The position numbers and the translations under genes were made by a program. A stretch of DNA of 64,000 bases from Conchocele bisecta (lineage: Eukaryota; Mollusca; Bivalvia; Lucinida; Thyasiridae), in assembly GCA_029237695.1 (NCBI GenBank), contig CM055271.1, positions 80,425,488 to 80,489,487 of the forward strand, written 5' to 3'. The notes under the pieces were generated by a model. The model worked only from the letters and a program-made list of their open reading frames with translations, was not told where the DNA came from and did no database searches. Every line of letters starts with the position of its first letter. The stretch's first letter is position 1. Of the stretch, positions 34,331-46,430 are shown one piece after another.

Positions 34331-35229
34331 AATCAGACATGTGAGCACTTCATGACACATTATAGTGAATTGCAATCATGAAAAGTAATTGTAATCAGAG
34401 ATACATATCATTTCCAATCTAGCCAACTATTTGTTGGGGGGGGGGGGGTGACTTTTTTTTTATTCAGTTGGTGAAAACGTCTTACAGGTTCTCACAAATT
34501 ATTCACAAGACGGGCAGAAAAACGTCGGTAAATAAGTAAATATGATGCCAATGAAGGATCGTAACTAGTTATTTCCCTTCGCAAATCTATTTATAGAGAT
34601 CCGGTCCTGTATGTCATTTAGTACTGAATAGCATAAAACTTGAGTTTTGCGAATAGAGTAGACCCAGATCCCACACACGCACGTATGTGAAGTCTGATCG
34701 GAGTCTACACTGATTGAAATAACATTAATAAGTGTGAACATATGAATCTGGCAAATAATGTAGTCCCAGATCAGATTGCGTAGATGGGTAGGATGATCTG
34801 GATCAACACGTTTTGCTGCCGACGAACATTTAGCTATTAAACACATCAAATCTAAAAAAAAGTTAAAAGTAAGTACCTTTTCATAAATAACAAAAAAGTG
34901 CGTGCTTTGCAATCATGAACATACATTAACATATGAGATAAATGACCAAGATACCCATCAACAATAGGATCACAGATGTTGTCTTGGTGATCGGTTTAGA
35001 GAGGTTCCACTGCGTGACTAATTTATAATTGCATGTGCAAGGTCTTTGGTCTCCATGTGCGGATCTGGGGGCCGTTAACATTTTAGAGGTACGGCCAGGT
35101 GAAACGGCCCCCTGGTCTACACTGGCCATATAACGCATAAGCCCCATTTGTCAGGTCACAGCCACATATCTGAATTTTAAATCATTATTCCAGGCCGGCG
35201 GTTCATATTTATAGGAAATATATTTATAG
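34331..35229. other. Mosaic of decayed TIR-element pieces
   Basis: Contains a poly-G/poly-T remnant of the CACCCTCCCC family (34437-34460), pieces matching 7440-7560 (GAATAGAGTAGACCCAGATC, AATCTGGCAAATAATGTAG) and part of a CTGGAGAAATGG element near 35110-35160. No gene. Confidence 0.5.
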
Positions 35230-35415
35230 AAACTGTGATATTTTCTGTAAACGATGTCGAAAGACGACGAAATTTGCATACTAGCAAATGCAGAATGATA
35301 TGAAAATTTCTCCAACTTTCTATGTCATTTACAGACAGTATCGTCAATTTTGCAAATAATTTTCATGAGATACCGCGGCACATGTTCGTAGGTACAAAAT
35401 CACATGGCGTGTCTC
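35230..35415. mobile_element. TIR element, CACGTGATTTTG family, fragment
   Basis: Only the right arm is recognisable (GTAGGTACAAAATCACATGG, CGTGTCTCATTTG). Confidence 0.5.
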
Positions 35416-35435
35416 ATTTGACACTGATATCAGCC

Positions 35436-35620
35436 GGGGGCCCGTTTCACTAAACTTTGTACGACTTAAATGTTAGTAAGTGCAACTTTAGAATAGTCTG
35501 GAAATAGAGAATAGTAGGTTAGTGCCGTGACTGGGAAAAAATATCTGGCAAGGCTCAGGAAACGGGATGGGCGATGCTCTGCCCAGCACATCCCGTTCCG
35601 TGCCGCGCCAGATATTTTAC
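35436..35620. mobile_element. Chimera of two inverted-repeat families
   Basis: The left end of a GGGGCCGTTTCAC element (35436-35510) runs directly into a TAGGTTAGTG hairpin element (35515-35617). Each lacks its other outer end. Confidence 0.55.
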
Positions 35621-36827
35621 AAAGTGAAACAGACAAGGTTATATTATATTCACAATAAACGTGTGCTTCAGAATTTTATAGGCAAACATCTGTAAGTATC
35701 GTAGTGTCCCTTCCTTGGCGGGTTGTTCATTCAAAAAGTACGTCACCAACAACTGGGTAGTAGTATTTACGTCGTGCTATTTGTACTTTTGCGGCCACGG
35801 CTGAGAAAGGTACCTTAATAAGCATGCGATCAGACGAGCTAGTCCCAGGTCTGTGTGTGTGGATGCCGAGTCTGATCATGACATGCACCGTTCGCTATTG
35901 ATTTACCATAATTGTAATAATGAGCATATACATATTGTTTGAATGTGCCAGAGTTCTTCTTTTCGTTTTATTTTCAGTCGATAACCCGTTATGTTATAAG
36001 TTGAGAAGTTATTTGTTCTATTTATACCACTGTCGTGATATATCGAGTACAGGTTGTGTTGACCATGACAGAGAAATTGTATGTGAAGCATAACCAGAGT
36101 ATACCATGATCATATATGACATGTGAAATAGGTACATTGTTTATTCCACCATGAATTAGTGTAAAAAGGCTACAATTTCCTGCATTCGACCAAAACTGTG
36201 GAGTAGAGTAGATCCAGATCAGACTGAAGAAAATGACTGTAACACATATTCAAATTATACACTGCGTAAATAGTATATATTTTATATCGTATACGTCGTG
36301 CCAGAAAAGATTGCGATGGACATACAATTTTACTCCCACTGACTGATCTAGATATTCCTCGATTAACAATAGTTATTTCAATACTAGTGTAGCTAGTGTA
36401 ATTCATACAGTTCGATTCTCTCGCCAACTTTCGCTTTCGCCAACAGTGTGAGGGAATCGATCAGTTCATGTTTATGATTGCCGTAACCTGTATGGCAACC
36501 TCCTTGTATAATTTGGAGATGGTCAATTAACCAGATTATAACAATAACAAGAATACATGCCAGTGATGCCAGTGGGATGATGCTATACCAGTATGAGAAC
36601 AAGATTGCAGTATTTGAACCTGGTTATTATTATAATAACGCTCAGTAGGGGGTTACCACTCACCTCCACCATGTCAGCATTTTTATATGTATTGCTACTA
36701 CATGTATTTGTTCTGTATATTCTTGTTGCACCTTCATGTTTTCCACCGCTTACATGCAGAGTAACCTGTCGTCATCACTACATTTCCATTATGTCGCCAT
36801 CGCATATCGATGTAACGTTACTTCCAA
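35621..36827. other. Non-coding stretch before the LINE
   Basis: No gene or clear repeat. The last few hundred bases may be the LINE's 5' UTR, but no boundary is visible. Confidence 0.4.
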
Positions 36828-37862
36828 ATGGTTAATGACACAGTAGCATGGCGAGCGGCAATTGGAAACTTCTATAAGCGAACGCAGGGACTTCCGAAAA
36901 CATACGTAATACATATAGCTCCTATGACATGCCTGTTCAAGGATTTGAAATATGTAACACAATACGCCGTTAAATCCATCTACTATTTTGCTACAACCAG
37001 CTGCCATATCGCAATCTTAATTCAATCATGTATATCATGTCTGATACTACTTAATATTATCATGAGCTATCTATGCCATTCTGAAACCAATATTCAGTCA
37101 TATACTAACAGTGGAGCCAAACATTTCTACAACAGTAATATTTTACTGAATATAGACTATTACTTGTTTTTAGTAAAACTATGCATATTATCTGGAGATA
37201 TTGAAATGAATCCTGGTCCAAATGGCAAAGACGATTCATGTCTATCAATTATACATCAGAACATTAGAAGCATTAGAAATAAATTAGATTACGTTAAAGA
37301 AAATTACTTAGATTTCGATATTTTATGTTTCACGGAAACGCACTTAACCGAAACAATTGAATCAACTTCGCTACTGCTTGATGGATTTAACACTTTATTT
37401 AGAAAAGATAATTCCGCACATTCTGGAGGTTTACTTATTTATATTGCAGCCTCTATTGTGTCTAAAAGAATAACTGATCTTGAAACAATATTACCGGAAT
37501 CAATATGGATTGAAATTACGGATAAAAACAGAGAAATTATTTTGTGTAATGTCTACCGCCCACCACATCTTGCGAACGAATTTTGGGAACGATTAAACAT
37601 TTGCATCGAAAGGGCATCTGAAATAACAAAGCATATACTATTAGTAGGTGATATAAATGAAGATCAATTAAGTACTACCAGCAATAAGTTTAAAAACTTA
37701 ATTATGGTAAACAATATGATAAATGTTATTAAAGAACCTACTAGAGTAACAGAACAAACGCAAACACTAATTGACCCAATAGCAGTTACCATACAAATAT
37801 ATGTATATGATTCGGGAATAATAAAAACACCACACGATATTAGTGATCATTATGGTACATAA
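36828..37862 (+). pseudogene. LINE ORF: N-terminal region, 2A-like motif and endonuclease
   Basis: 344 codons from ATG. Residues 1-122 are an uncharacterised, cysteine- and isoleucine-rich leader. GDIEMNPGP at 123-131 fits the DxExNPGP consensus of 2A ribosome-skipping peptides, which are known from APE-type LINEs. The endonuclease runs from IHQNIRSIRNK (~140) through CFTETHL (catalytic-type Glu), CNVYRPP and LLVGDINED (normally GDFN) to ISDHYG (terminal DH). A TAA at 37860 interrupts the frame directly after that motif, and the same frame continues downstream. Predicted role: target-site nicking for target-primed reverse transcription in the nucleus. Confidence 0.85.
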
Positions 37863-38762
37863 TACATCTATATATCATGTAACATGCCATCAGCAGCCCC
37901 ATTCAAAAGAAAAGTATGGAACTATAATCGCGGTGATTACAATCTATTAAATATGTTAATACAAACAACTGACTGGTCATCCATTAATAATGGTACTCTA
38001 AACACAGCATGCGAAGCATTTCATAACAAACTTATGGAGAATATTCAGTTATGTATCCCATCGAGTCTAGTTACAATACGCCCAAACGACAAACCTTGGT
38101 ATAACCCACTTATTAGTAAAACATCTCGCCAACGGGATCGTCAGAAAACTGTAGCGCTACGAACAAAAAAGGAACATGACTGGAATGTATACAAAAAAAT
38201 ACGCAACAAAGTTAATAATATGGAAATATACGCAAAGCAAACATTTTATGATAACTTATAATTTACAATGCATGATATTAACACCACTAATCCGCGTCAG
38301 TACTGGAAAATTATAAAAATGCTAGTTAAAGAAAATTCGAATAGTTGTGACACAATTTCTCCTCTCCGTAAAACCGATAACACATACAGATCTACAGACA
38401 CAGAGAAGGCTGAGGCATTGCATACTTATTTTGTCTCAATATCAACAGTAGACGACACACAAGTAACGCTACCTGATTATACACCACATACACATGCTAA
38501 AATAGAGTATATACACGTATCAGAGCAGGACATTACGGAAATTATATCGAAATTAAACGTGCATAAAGCATCAGGACCAGACGAAATCAGCCATATAATG
38601 TTAAAAGAAACCTCAACGACTATTTCTAGGCCTTTGTGCATATTATTTACAGATCTCTACAAGAAGGTAACTATCCATCAAAATGGAAACAAGCTAACGT
38701 TATGCCACTTTTCAAGAAAGGAGACCGTGATCAACCCTCAAAGCATAGACCTATCTCTTTGA
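37863..38762 (+). pseudogene. LINE ORF: linker between endonuclease and reverse transcriptase
   Basis: Same frame as the endonuclease part, interrupted by TAA at 38259. It contains KRKVWNYNRGDYN, DKPWYNP and QYWKIIKML, typical of the linker before the reverse transcriptase, then KASGPDEIS, the start of the reverse transcriptase fingers. After about 38655 the reading must change frame to stay coding. Confidence 0.75.
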
Positions 38763-39286
38763 TTAGCTGTTTAGGAAAAGTTTTGGAACGAGTTGTTTTC
38801 AAACATGTATATAACCACCTTCATACTAACAACCTTATTTATAAAAGTCAATCCGGATTCATCCCAGGCCATTCCACGGTATACCAACTAATAGATATAT
38901 ATAATCAGATATGCAAGGCAATTGATGAACGAAAACATACTTGTATTGTCTTTTGTGACATTTCTAAAGCATTTGATAGAGTATGGCACCTCAGACTTTT
39001 ATTTAAGCTAAACCAAAATGGTGTAGAAGGTCTCCTTCATTACTGGTTCAGAAATGATTTATCAAACAGATCACAAAACGTTTATGTAGGCAGTTCTTAT
39101 TCTGAAGGTAAATTGATAAATGCTGGTATTCCCCAAGGCTCGGTTCTTGGACCTCTTTTGTTTCTTATATACGTTAATGATATTGCTGACAAACTACTTA
39201 GTACAACCAGGTTATTTGCTGACGACTCATCCTTAGCTGTCTCGTCAACAGACATGAACACCATAGCACGTAATATAAATCTATGA
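38636..39286 (+). pseudogene. LINE ORF: reverse transcriptase core
   Basis: The motifs occur in order: RPISLISCLGKVLERVV, SGFIPGHST, CDISKAFDRVWH (catalytic Asp), GIPQGSVLGPLLFLIYVND, and FADDSS (catalytic Asp pair; F replaces the usual Y). All reverse-transcriptase catalytic residues are intact within this segment, although frame breaks flank it on both sides. Confidence 0.85.
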
Positions 39287-40442
39287 TTTAAATGAATTAG
39301 CCGCATGGGCTCACCAATGGCTTGTAACATGTAATCCTTCTAAAACAGATGCTATGATCTGTTCATTAGCTCGATACACAGAGCCAACTCTCTATTTTAA
39401 TGATATTCAACTTAATTGTGTCCAACATCACAAACATTTGGGTCTAACTCTCAGTCATGATGGTACCTGGCACGAACATATTTCTAACATAAATAAGTCT
39501 GCATCTAAGGTTTTATGTTCTATGAAAATGCTTAAATTTAAATTAAATATAAAAAACATTGAATCAAATATATATATCGTACATGAGACCAGTTCTCGAA
39601 TATGCCTCAATCGTATGGGATAGTTGTACACAATATGAACACGAATCTCTTGAAAAACTTCAATACGAAGCAGCCAGAACAGTTACAGGTATAACCCGTT
39701 CATGCTATATTAACAGACTTCTCCTAGAAATTGGATGGATACCCCTTTCAGACCGAAGACATATTCAGAAGCTTATAATTATTTATAAAGAAAAGGCCGG
39801 TGTACTTCCCTCATATATACATGAACTATTTCCACAACTAGTTGGTGAAAATACGGATTACGTAATATGAACAATTTTATCACATTAACAAGACGGACAG
39901 AACTGTATTCTAAATCGTTTATACCGTCATCAGTAGCATCTTGGAATGAACTAAATGAGGATATAAAAAATTCTACATCGACCGCCGTTTTTAAAAATAA
40001 ACTAAAACAACTATTCAGACCTCCAATTGTTCCAGAATATTTTCTTATCGGCGACAGAACATTATCCATTTACCACTGCCGCATAAGAAACCAATGTAGT
40101 AATCTGAATGCTGATCTATATAGGAATCACTTGAGAGAATCCCCTTTATGCCAATGTACACTCGAAGATGAAGATGGCGAACATTTCCTTTTTAAATGCC
40201 AACTATTCCATCAGCAACGATTAAACTTTTGTGCAGCAACCCGTCAGTACCATCCACTATCTGTTAAAACCCTATTATTCGGAAACGAGTCACTAAATGT
40301 GGAAGACAATACAGAGGCCAAAGCGGTACATGAGAGCCAAAATATTATATTTAGACACCATCAAATTGGAAAAGTGACTCTACTTCCCGTCTGTCGGGAT
40401 GAACATCTGTATCTAACTAGTAGAGTCACTTTTCCAATTTGA
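39287..40442 (+). pseudogene. LINE ORF: thumb and C-terminal Cys/His domain
   Basis: Three successive frames carry KHLGLTLSHDGTWHEH, RPVLEYASIVWD, then SVASWNELNED and a CQCTLEDEDGEHFLFKC finger (C-x-C...H...C), the usual tail of CR1/Jockey-like ORF2. Frame changes near 39580 and 39860. The final codons lie inside the inverted repeat. Confidence 0.75.
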
Positions 40443-40464
40443 TGGTGTCTAAATATAATATTTT
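40339..40464. repeat. Perfect 46-bp inverted repeat at the LINE 3' end
   Basis: Arms 40339-40384 and 40419-40464 are exact reverse complements with a 34-base loop. The left arm is in-frame LINE coding sequence (HHQIGKVTL), so the right arm is an inverted copy of it. It may have arisen by template switching or foldback during reverse transcription. Confidence 0.9.
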
Positions 40465-40591
40465 CTGACTGTATCTCGGAGCGACTTACTACACTATATG
40501 TAAGCTCTGTGAAAATTCGGGTTAATGTGGAGAGGGCATTTCGTGTTACCCATGTACATCCGTCCCGTTCGTCCGACCGTCTTCAACCAGG

Positions 40592-40947
40592 TATAATGGG
40601 TGGAGGTTGGGAGCACGCGAAGGGTAATTTAACGATCGGTGTTCACCCTTAATGGAATGCCGACCCACATGAGTTGGCTCTCATGTACCGCTTTGGCCTC
40701 TGTTACTTGATAGCTAAATCCTGTTATGCCCCATTAAAAAGGAATAGGTTCTGTACAGATTATATTGCTTTTGGGGCTGGAGCTAAGTGACTCTGGTGCG
40801 GTATGGACCTGGCACCAGGTCAGGATATTCTAATTTCAGGACTGAATATATAGTGAATACTGGATAATCCATCCAGTTGGCCCGGCGTTAAATTACCCTG
40901 GCAGTTGATAGGCAGTTAAGCCCTAATAATCAATCAATCAATCAACC
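40592..40947 (+). mobile_element. SINE-like element with (AATC)n tail
   Basis: GGGTGGAGGTTGGGAGCACG at the start, GACCTGGCACCAGGTCAGG in the middle, GTTGATAGGCAGTTAAGCCC at the end, then CAATCAATCAATCAA. It carries a different tail from the CAAA copies. Confidence 0.7.
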
Positions 40948-41249
40948 AGGTATACTTGTGCATCAGTTCGTGTGTACAATATGTACTTGTGCATCAATCA
41001 AGAATACCATTTTATTTTGGCTCACGATGGTCATGTGTATCGTTTCCCAATAGTTGATGCACAAGCATTGGGTGTCCGACTATCAAACTCGGACGGTATC
41101 ATGTGTGTTCAGCCAAATATACTTGTGGATCACTTTGTGTGTACAATATGTACTTACGCATCAATTCTCCTTTTGAACCTATGTGCACAATCAGACCTAT
41201 TATAGGTGCACAGGCAAGTATACTGTGATGTATAAAGTCCGTCCATCCG

Positions 41250-44160
41250 TCACAAAACTATCGGGTAAATGTCTCATAATTTCTTCATCCGTCGACAGAT
41301 CTGCTTCATATTTATACCCCGGGGGTTATATAGTTTTCGGCATTCCGTCCGTCCGTCCGTCCCATTTGGTAAATAGCCAATATTTTCTGTTTCCTTGCTC
41401 AGATTTGCTTCATATTTCATGCACACGTTCTTCCTAAGGTTCTCTACTCCCCTACGCTCGTCCTATCCCCACTAAGCCCTGTGTGAAGGTCACATACTTA
41501 GTGCGTCACAAAACCTTAACGCTCGGGTAAATAGCCCATATTTTCTGTTTCCTTGCTCGGATGTGCTTCATATTTCGTGCATGCGTTCTTCCTATGGTCC
41601 TCTACTCCCCTACGAAAAATTCCACGCTCATCCCACCCCCACTAAGCCCTGGGTCAAGGTCACATAATTAGTGCGTCACAAAACATTAACTCTCAGGTAA
41701 ATAGCCTATACTGTCTGTTTCCTTGCTCGGATGTTCTTCATATTTCATGCACGTGCTCTTCCTAGGGTCCTCTACTGCCCTGCGACAAATCCGCGCTTGT
41801 GCCACCCCCACGAAGCCCAGGCTCAATATCATATACTTAGTACGTCACAATACCTTAACGCTCGGGTAAATAGCCCATATTTTCTGTTTCCTTGCTCGGA
41901 TGTGCTTCATATTTCATGCAATGCGTTCTTCCTATGGTCCTCTACTCCCTACGAAAAATTCCACGCTCATCCCATCCCCACTAAGCCCTGGGTCAAGGTC
42001 ACATAATTAGTGCGTCACAAAACCTTAACTCTCAGGTAAATAGCCTATACTGTCTGTTTCCTTGCTCGGATGTTCTTCATATTTCATGCACGTGCTCTTC
42101 CTAGGGTCCTCTACTGCCCTGCGACAAATCCGCGCTTGTGCAACCCCCACGAAGCCCAGGCTCAATATCATATATTTAGTACGTCACAATACCTTAACGC
42201 TCGGGTAAATAGCCCATATTTTCTGTTTCCTTGCTCGGATGTGCTTCATATTTCATGCATGCGTTCTTCCTATGGTCCTCTACTCCCCTACGAAAATTCC
42301 ACGCTCATCCCACCCCCACTAAGCCCTGGTCAAGGTCACATAATTAGTGCGTCACAAAACCTTAACTCTCAGGTAAATAGCCTATTTTGTCTGTTTCCTT
42401 GCTCGGATGGGCTTCATATTTCATGCACGCATTCTTCCTAGGGTCCTCTACTGCCCTGCGACAAATCCACACTTGTGCCATCCCCACTAAGCCCTGGGTC
42501 AAGGTCAAATACATAGTGCGTTCACAATCTTTCTGTTTTCTTTCGTTCCTTGACATTTGTTTCAACTATGCCGCCACCAGGCGCGCTTCGTTGTCTTCTG
42601 ACAACTCTTTGTCATTATATACCATCGTAATGCGCCCTTCATGCCCAATGTCAAGGTCTATGCATATCTATGCATCCATTATTCACATTAACTTAACACT
42701 TCATACACGTCTTAACCTTCATCAATATTTTCATTTAGTCCACACATCCATCCTTTATGCCTGTTCTCAAGCTCAAATTTGCCATAAACCTTTTTTCTAT
42801 TTTTTTTCATTTCATTATTTCCCTTCAACCTTTTTGTTACCAAATATTTATCACCATAACTCTGCTTCACTATAAACTTCATATACTTCTTAACCTAAAT
42901 TCATTTCTTCTTTTTCTATTGCACCTATGTGCTCTGCCCTTCTACTTGATCTCCATTGTGTTTCAGCATGTTACTACTTTTTCAGTCTCACATTTCTGTT
43001 TTCCCTGTAGTGAGTATGTATTATTAATTGTTAATATGCATGCCTCTTATTCTTTATATTTCACCAACAATTAACTTGTTTTCATTTCATTCTGTAGCAC
43101 ACCCATGCGGCCTTTATCCCCAAGGTCAATGTCAAATCTCTTAGAAATTTGTGTTAAAATTTGTCAATTTACTTATATTTTTGCATTTCTTGCTTGCTGT
43201 GTCCAGACGGTGGCCGGGGGTATACGTGAGCCATCGCTCACTTGCTCTAGTTCATATGCGCATTGCTCTAATGATCATAATCCACGTTTGTCCTGCCCCA
43301 CATACTTGGTGGTTCAAACATTTTAACGCTCAGGTAAATGTATTATAATTTCTCTTTACATTCACGCATCAATTTCATATACGCATTTCTATACTGGTCC
43401 TCTATCGCCATGTGCCAAATCCCGCCGAGCCCAGGGTCAATGTCACATACTTGGTGGTACAAAAACGCTGAGGTAAAATAATGTCTTATAATGTCTTTCC
43501 ATTCACGCATCAGCTTCATATTACATACATGTATACGCACTATACGTTTCGCCCTGTCCGTCCGTCCGTCTGTCTGTTTTTCCCCACAAAACCTTAACCG
43601 CAGGCATATATTTTATGTTTCCTTGCTCGGAATTGCTTCATAGTTCACACACGCATTGCTCTAAAGGTCCTCTACACCGCCATGTCTCAAATCCACGTCC
43701 GTGCCGCCCCTGCTGAGCCAAGGGTCAATGTCACATATATGTACTTTGTGCGTCACGAAACCTTAACCGCCGGTAAATGGCCTATATTTTCTGTTTCCTT
43801 GCTCGGAATTGCTTCATATTTTACACACACATTGCTCTAAGGGTCCTCTACCGCCATGTCACAAATCCACCTCCAATACTACCCCATCCCTAAGCCCAGG
43901 GTCAAGGTCATATACTTGGTGTGTGTGTCACGATACCTTAACCGCGGCGAAATGGCCTATATGTTATGTTTAATTGCTCGGAATTGCTTTATATTTCACA
44001 CACGCATTGCTCTAAGGGTCCTCTATTGCCATATGACAAATTCACGTCCATTCTACCCCCGCTACGCCAAGGGTCATGGTCGCATACTTGTTGCGTCGCG
44101 AAACCTTAACCGCGGGTAAATGGCTTATATGTTCCGTTTCCTTGCTATGGATTGTTTCAT
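41250..44160. repeat. ~170-bp satellite array with dimeric higher-order structure
   Basis: GTTTCCTTGCTCGGA recurs at about 41389, 41547, 41717, 41886, 42056, 42224 and 42393, a spacing of 158-170. Two monomer types alternate (GCTCGGGTAAATAGCCCATA and CTCTCAGGTAAATAGCCTAT), giving a ~339-bp repeat. A T-rich non-repeat stretch interrupts at about 42540-43320. More diverged monomers resume at 43327-44160. Many monomers contain GGTCAAGGTCA. Open frames across the array are not genes. Confidence 0.85.
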
Positions 44161-44164
44161 ATTA

Positions 44165-44735
44165 TACACATGTGAGCAGATAGAACGAGTTGTTTACGAG
44201 GAAAACGACGAACACGAGAGTATTATTTCACGAGATTACAAGGTGTACGATGGATTATCCTATTTATTATATTCCGTCTCACTTATTTGGTAAATCCTTC
44301 GTTTTTCAATACTAAAATCAGCCTAGTAAATGGCAGGTGTGCCAAAATGCGCGTGTATGTGACGTCAACTTAAAAAAACGTTTACTAGCGTCTTTAATGT
44401 ACAAAATAAGTTCACATTTCATACGCGACAACATAAATCTATGTCTATTCAAACACTATAGTTTGCATAGTGGATCTGAGTATTCAAGAATCACTTAGTC
44501 TCAACTAAGAATCACTGTATGCGTACAGTTGCAAGTGAAAAATTAAGGTGTTAATTAACAATAAATAATTCATTACGGGTTTTCTCTCACCGAAAAATCG
44601 ATATAATAACACGTTGGGAATGTAAAAAGTACATTTATCTACCATATATAAGTTAGCGATATTCATAGCATAACAAAAGAGAGAAACCAATGAAACTGAC
44701 GTTGCCGTGAGGATTTTGCTATTGAACATTTTCGT
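44165..44735. other. Non-coding stretch, no gene seen
   Basis: A minus-strand frame overlaps it, but its composition is not gene-like and its start lies inside the adjacent repeat. Confidence 0.4.
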
Positions 44736-44739
44736 GGCA

Positions 44740-45215
44740 AAAAAACGTGACAGAACGAGAACATAACGAGTCTCGTTTTGTTCATGACACACATTGCGCC
44801 ACGTTTTGCTGCGGTATGCTACGTTGTGGCCGCGTTGCACCCACGTTCCCCGTCCCATTTGGTTTGGTCATTCAGCCAGTGTATGCCGGTTTTTTAACTG
44901 GCATAACGTGGCACAACGTGGCGATAGCAAGGCATAACCCGACGTCGATCGTGTCTACGTTGACTACAACGAGGCGACACCATGGCTAGCACGTGGCCAC
45001 ACTGTGGCACCCGCCCAAAATTTGTAAACTGTGTAGGTGAGAAACGGCGCACAACGGCGCGGCCAACACGTGACACTATGACTGGTATAATTTGGTACGA
45101 GGAACGGGTACAGTGCAACGAGGCCACAACGTAGCATAACGTGGCACAACGTGTCCACGAACAAACCGGCTGGGCTCGTTATTTTCACGTTCTGTCACGT
45201 TTTCGCCATGTTGTA
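44740..45215. repeat. CpG-rich inverted-repeat element with many ACGTG motifs
   Basis: AACGTGACAGAACGAGAACA at the left and TTCACGTTCTGTCACGTTTT at the right are inverse ends. The interior holds more than a dozen CACGTT / AACGTG motifs in both orientations. It is much richer in CpG than the rest of the window. A trailing similar segment runs to about 45345. Confidence 0.6.
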
Positions 45216-45639
45216 GTAAGTTATGGGGAAACGGGGTCGAATTTTGAACGTGCCAAAAATTAAAATTTACAACGTTTACGCACGTTGTAGCAACGTTATG
45301 CCATGCTTCCCATCGTAGCCAAAACGTGACACTACGACTGTGACATGAGGTATGTACATAGACACTGGCCAGTGAGCAGTTAGTGGTCAGTATAGGCATT
45401 TGCATATGCTTGTATATGCACTAGTGAAAGGCTCGCAGTCTATATTGAAATAAAGAAAATAGAATGAAATATAGTTTGACCGTCACCCTGGATCCCGGAA
45501 CTTGTTTTAATAGTCCTATATTCGTCTACATATCATGCATAGTATAAAGTGTAATGTATAAAGTTTGACAACTGTTGCTGGTACTGTGTAGAAGCAATGA
45601 CACGAAAACTTAACATTGAATGACGACGTCGATGACACC

Positions 45640-46060
45640 GACGACGCCGGGAAATTATCACACATGTCTCGCTTTTTGCTTCGCAGCCGAGACAAAACAC
45701 ATTTTGTTGGCGGCCATTTTGAAATTCAAGATGGCTGCCTCAAACTAACTATTAAATCTTATTAGTAACATTATTATCATGTTCCTTGACCCCGAAAACA
45801 TGGATATAGACACCAAAGATAAACATCGTTGATTATTACAGCCATTTTGAATTCAATATGGATGACCCAGCTAAACTATCCAGTATTACCAGGAGTACCT
45901 TAACTCTGAAAACATGGGATATGCATCAAGAGTCTACCTCTGTAATCACCAGTGACGGAGTTATAATTATTATATTGCCAACATCATTATTTGATGGAGG
46001 CCATTTTGAAAAATGGCCGCCAAACATGGACTATTCAATATTCTATTATGAGAACATGTT
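45640..46060. repeat. Degenerate repeat with GGCGGCCATTTTGAA motifs
   Basis: The motif, or its inverse, occurs near 45711, 45841 and 46001, with CATGGATATAGACACC / CATGGGATATGCATCA nearby in each unit. About two and a half units of ~140 bp. Non-coding. Confidence 0.5.
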
Positions 46061-46109
46061 TAATATCAATCAGTAAAGCCCACGAAACAAAATAGAGTGG
46101 AATGACATA

Positions 46110-46430
46110 ATGTCTGCCTAATGCTGATTTTATATATAAAAAATATGTGTAATGATGAAATTATAGTCTGCCTAATGCGTACAACGTATATACGAAAATA
46201 TTAGGCAGACCAAAAAAATGTATATTTTTTATTCCTAAGTATATCTGAAAAAAAAACACGCATACTTGCTTAAAATGACATTTTTAATAATTTCATGAAA
46301 AAAATGCGAAAAAGTCAGTTTTAAAAGAAATTGTATATGTCTGCCTAATGATGGTTTTGTATATATATATCGGGAGGTCGCCTAATGCTGAAAATAGATA
46401 TATATATATATATATATATATAAATTCATA
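46110..46430. repeat. GTCTGCCTAATG motif cluster plus (AT)n
   Basis: GTCTGCCTAATG occurs at 46112, 46166 and 46339, its inverse ends at 46210, and a near copy lies at 46377. The last copies are followed by TGGTTTTGTATATATATA and an (AT)n run at 46394-46424 that overwrites the end of the adjacent minus-strand gene. A second cluster is at 53225-53530. Confidence 0.65.

Larger units (their letters stand above)
36828..40464 (+). mobile_element. Decayed APE-type non-LTR retrotransposon (LINE; CR1/Jockey-like)
   Basis: A conserved N-terminal segment with a 2A-like motif is followed by an apurinic-type endonuclease, a linker, reverse transcriptase with FADD, and a C-terminal cysteine/histidine domain. 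This is the ORF2 plan of CR1/Jockey-superfamily LINEs. Two in-frame stops (37860, 38259) and about four frameshifts (near 38655, 39284, 39580, 39860) make it dead. No poly-A tail or target duplication was found. The 3' end is capped by a 46-bp inverted repeat (40339-40464). Confidence 0.85.

Noticed and set aside
41731..43326. Frames of 90-160 codons across the 41-43 kb region
   Set aside because: They repeat with the 170-bp satellite period and switch frame with unit length. The T-rich part (42540-43100) is low complexity.
44505..44858. 117-codon minus-strand frame
   Set aside because: It begins inside the ACGTG repeat and has no domain or conservation signal. Likely chance.
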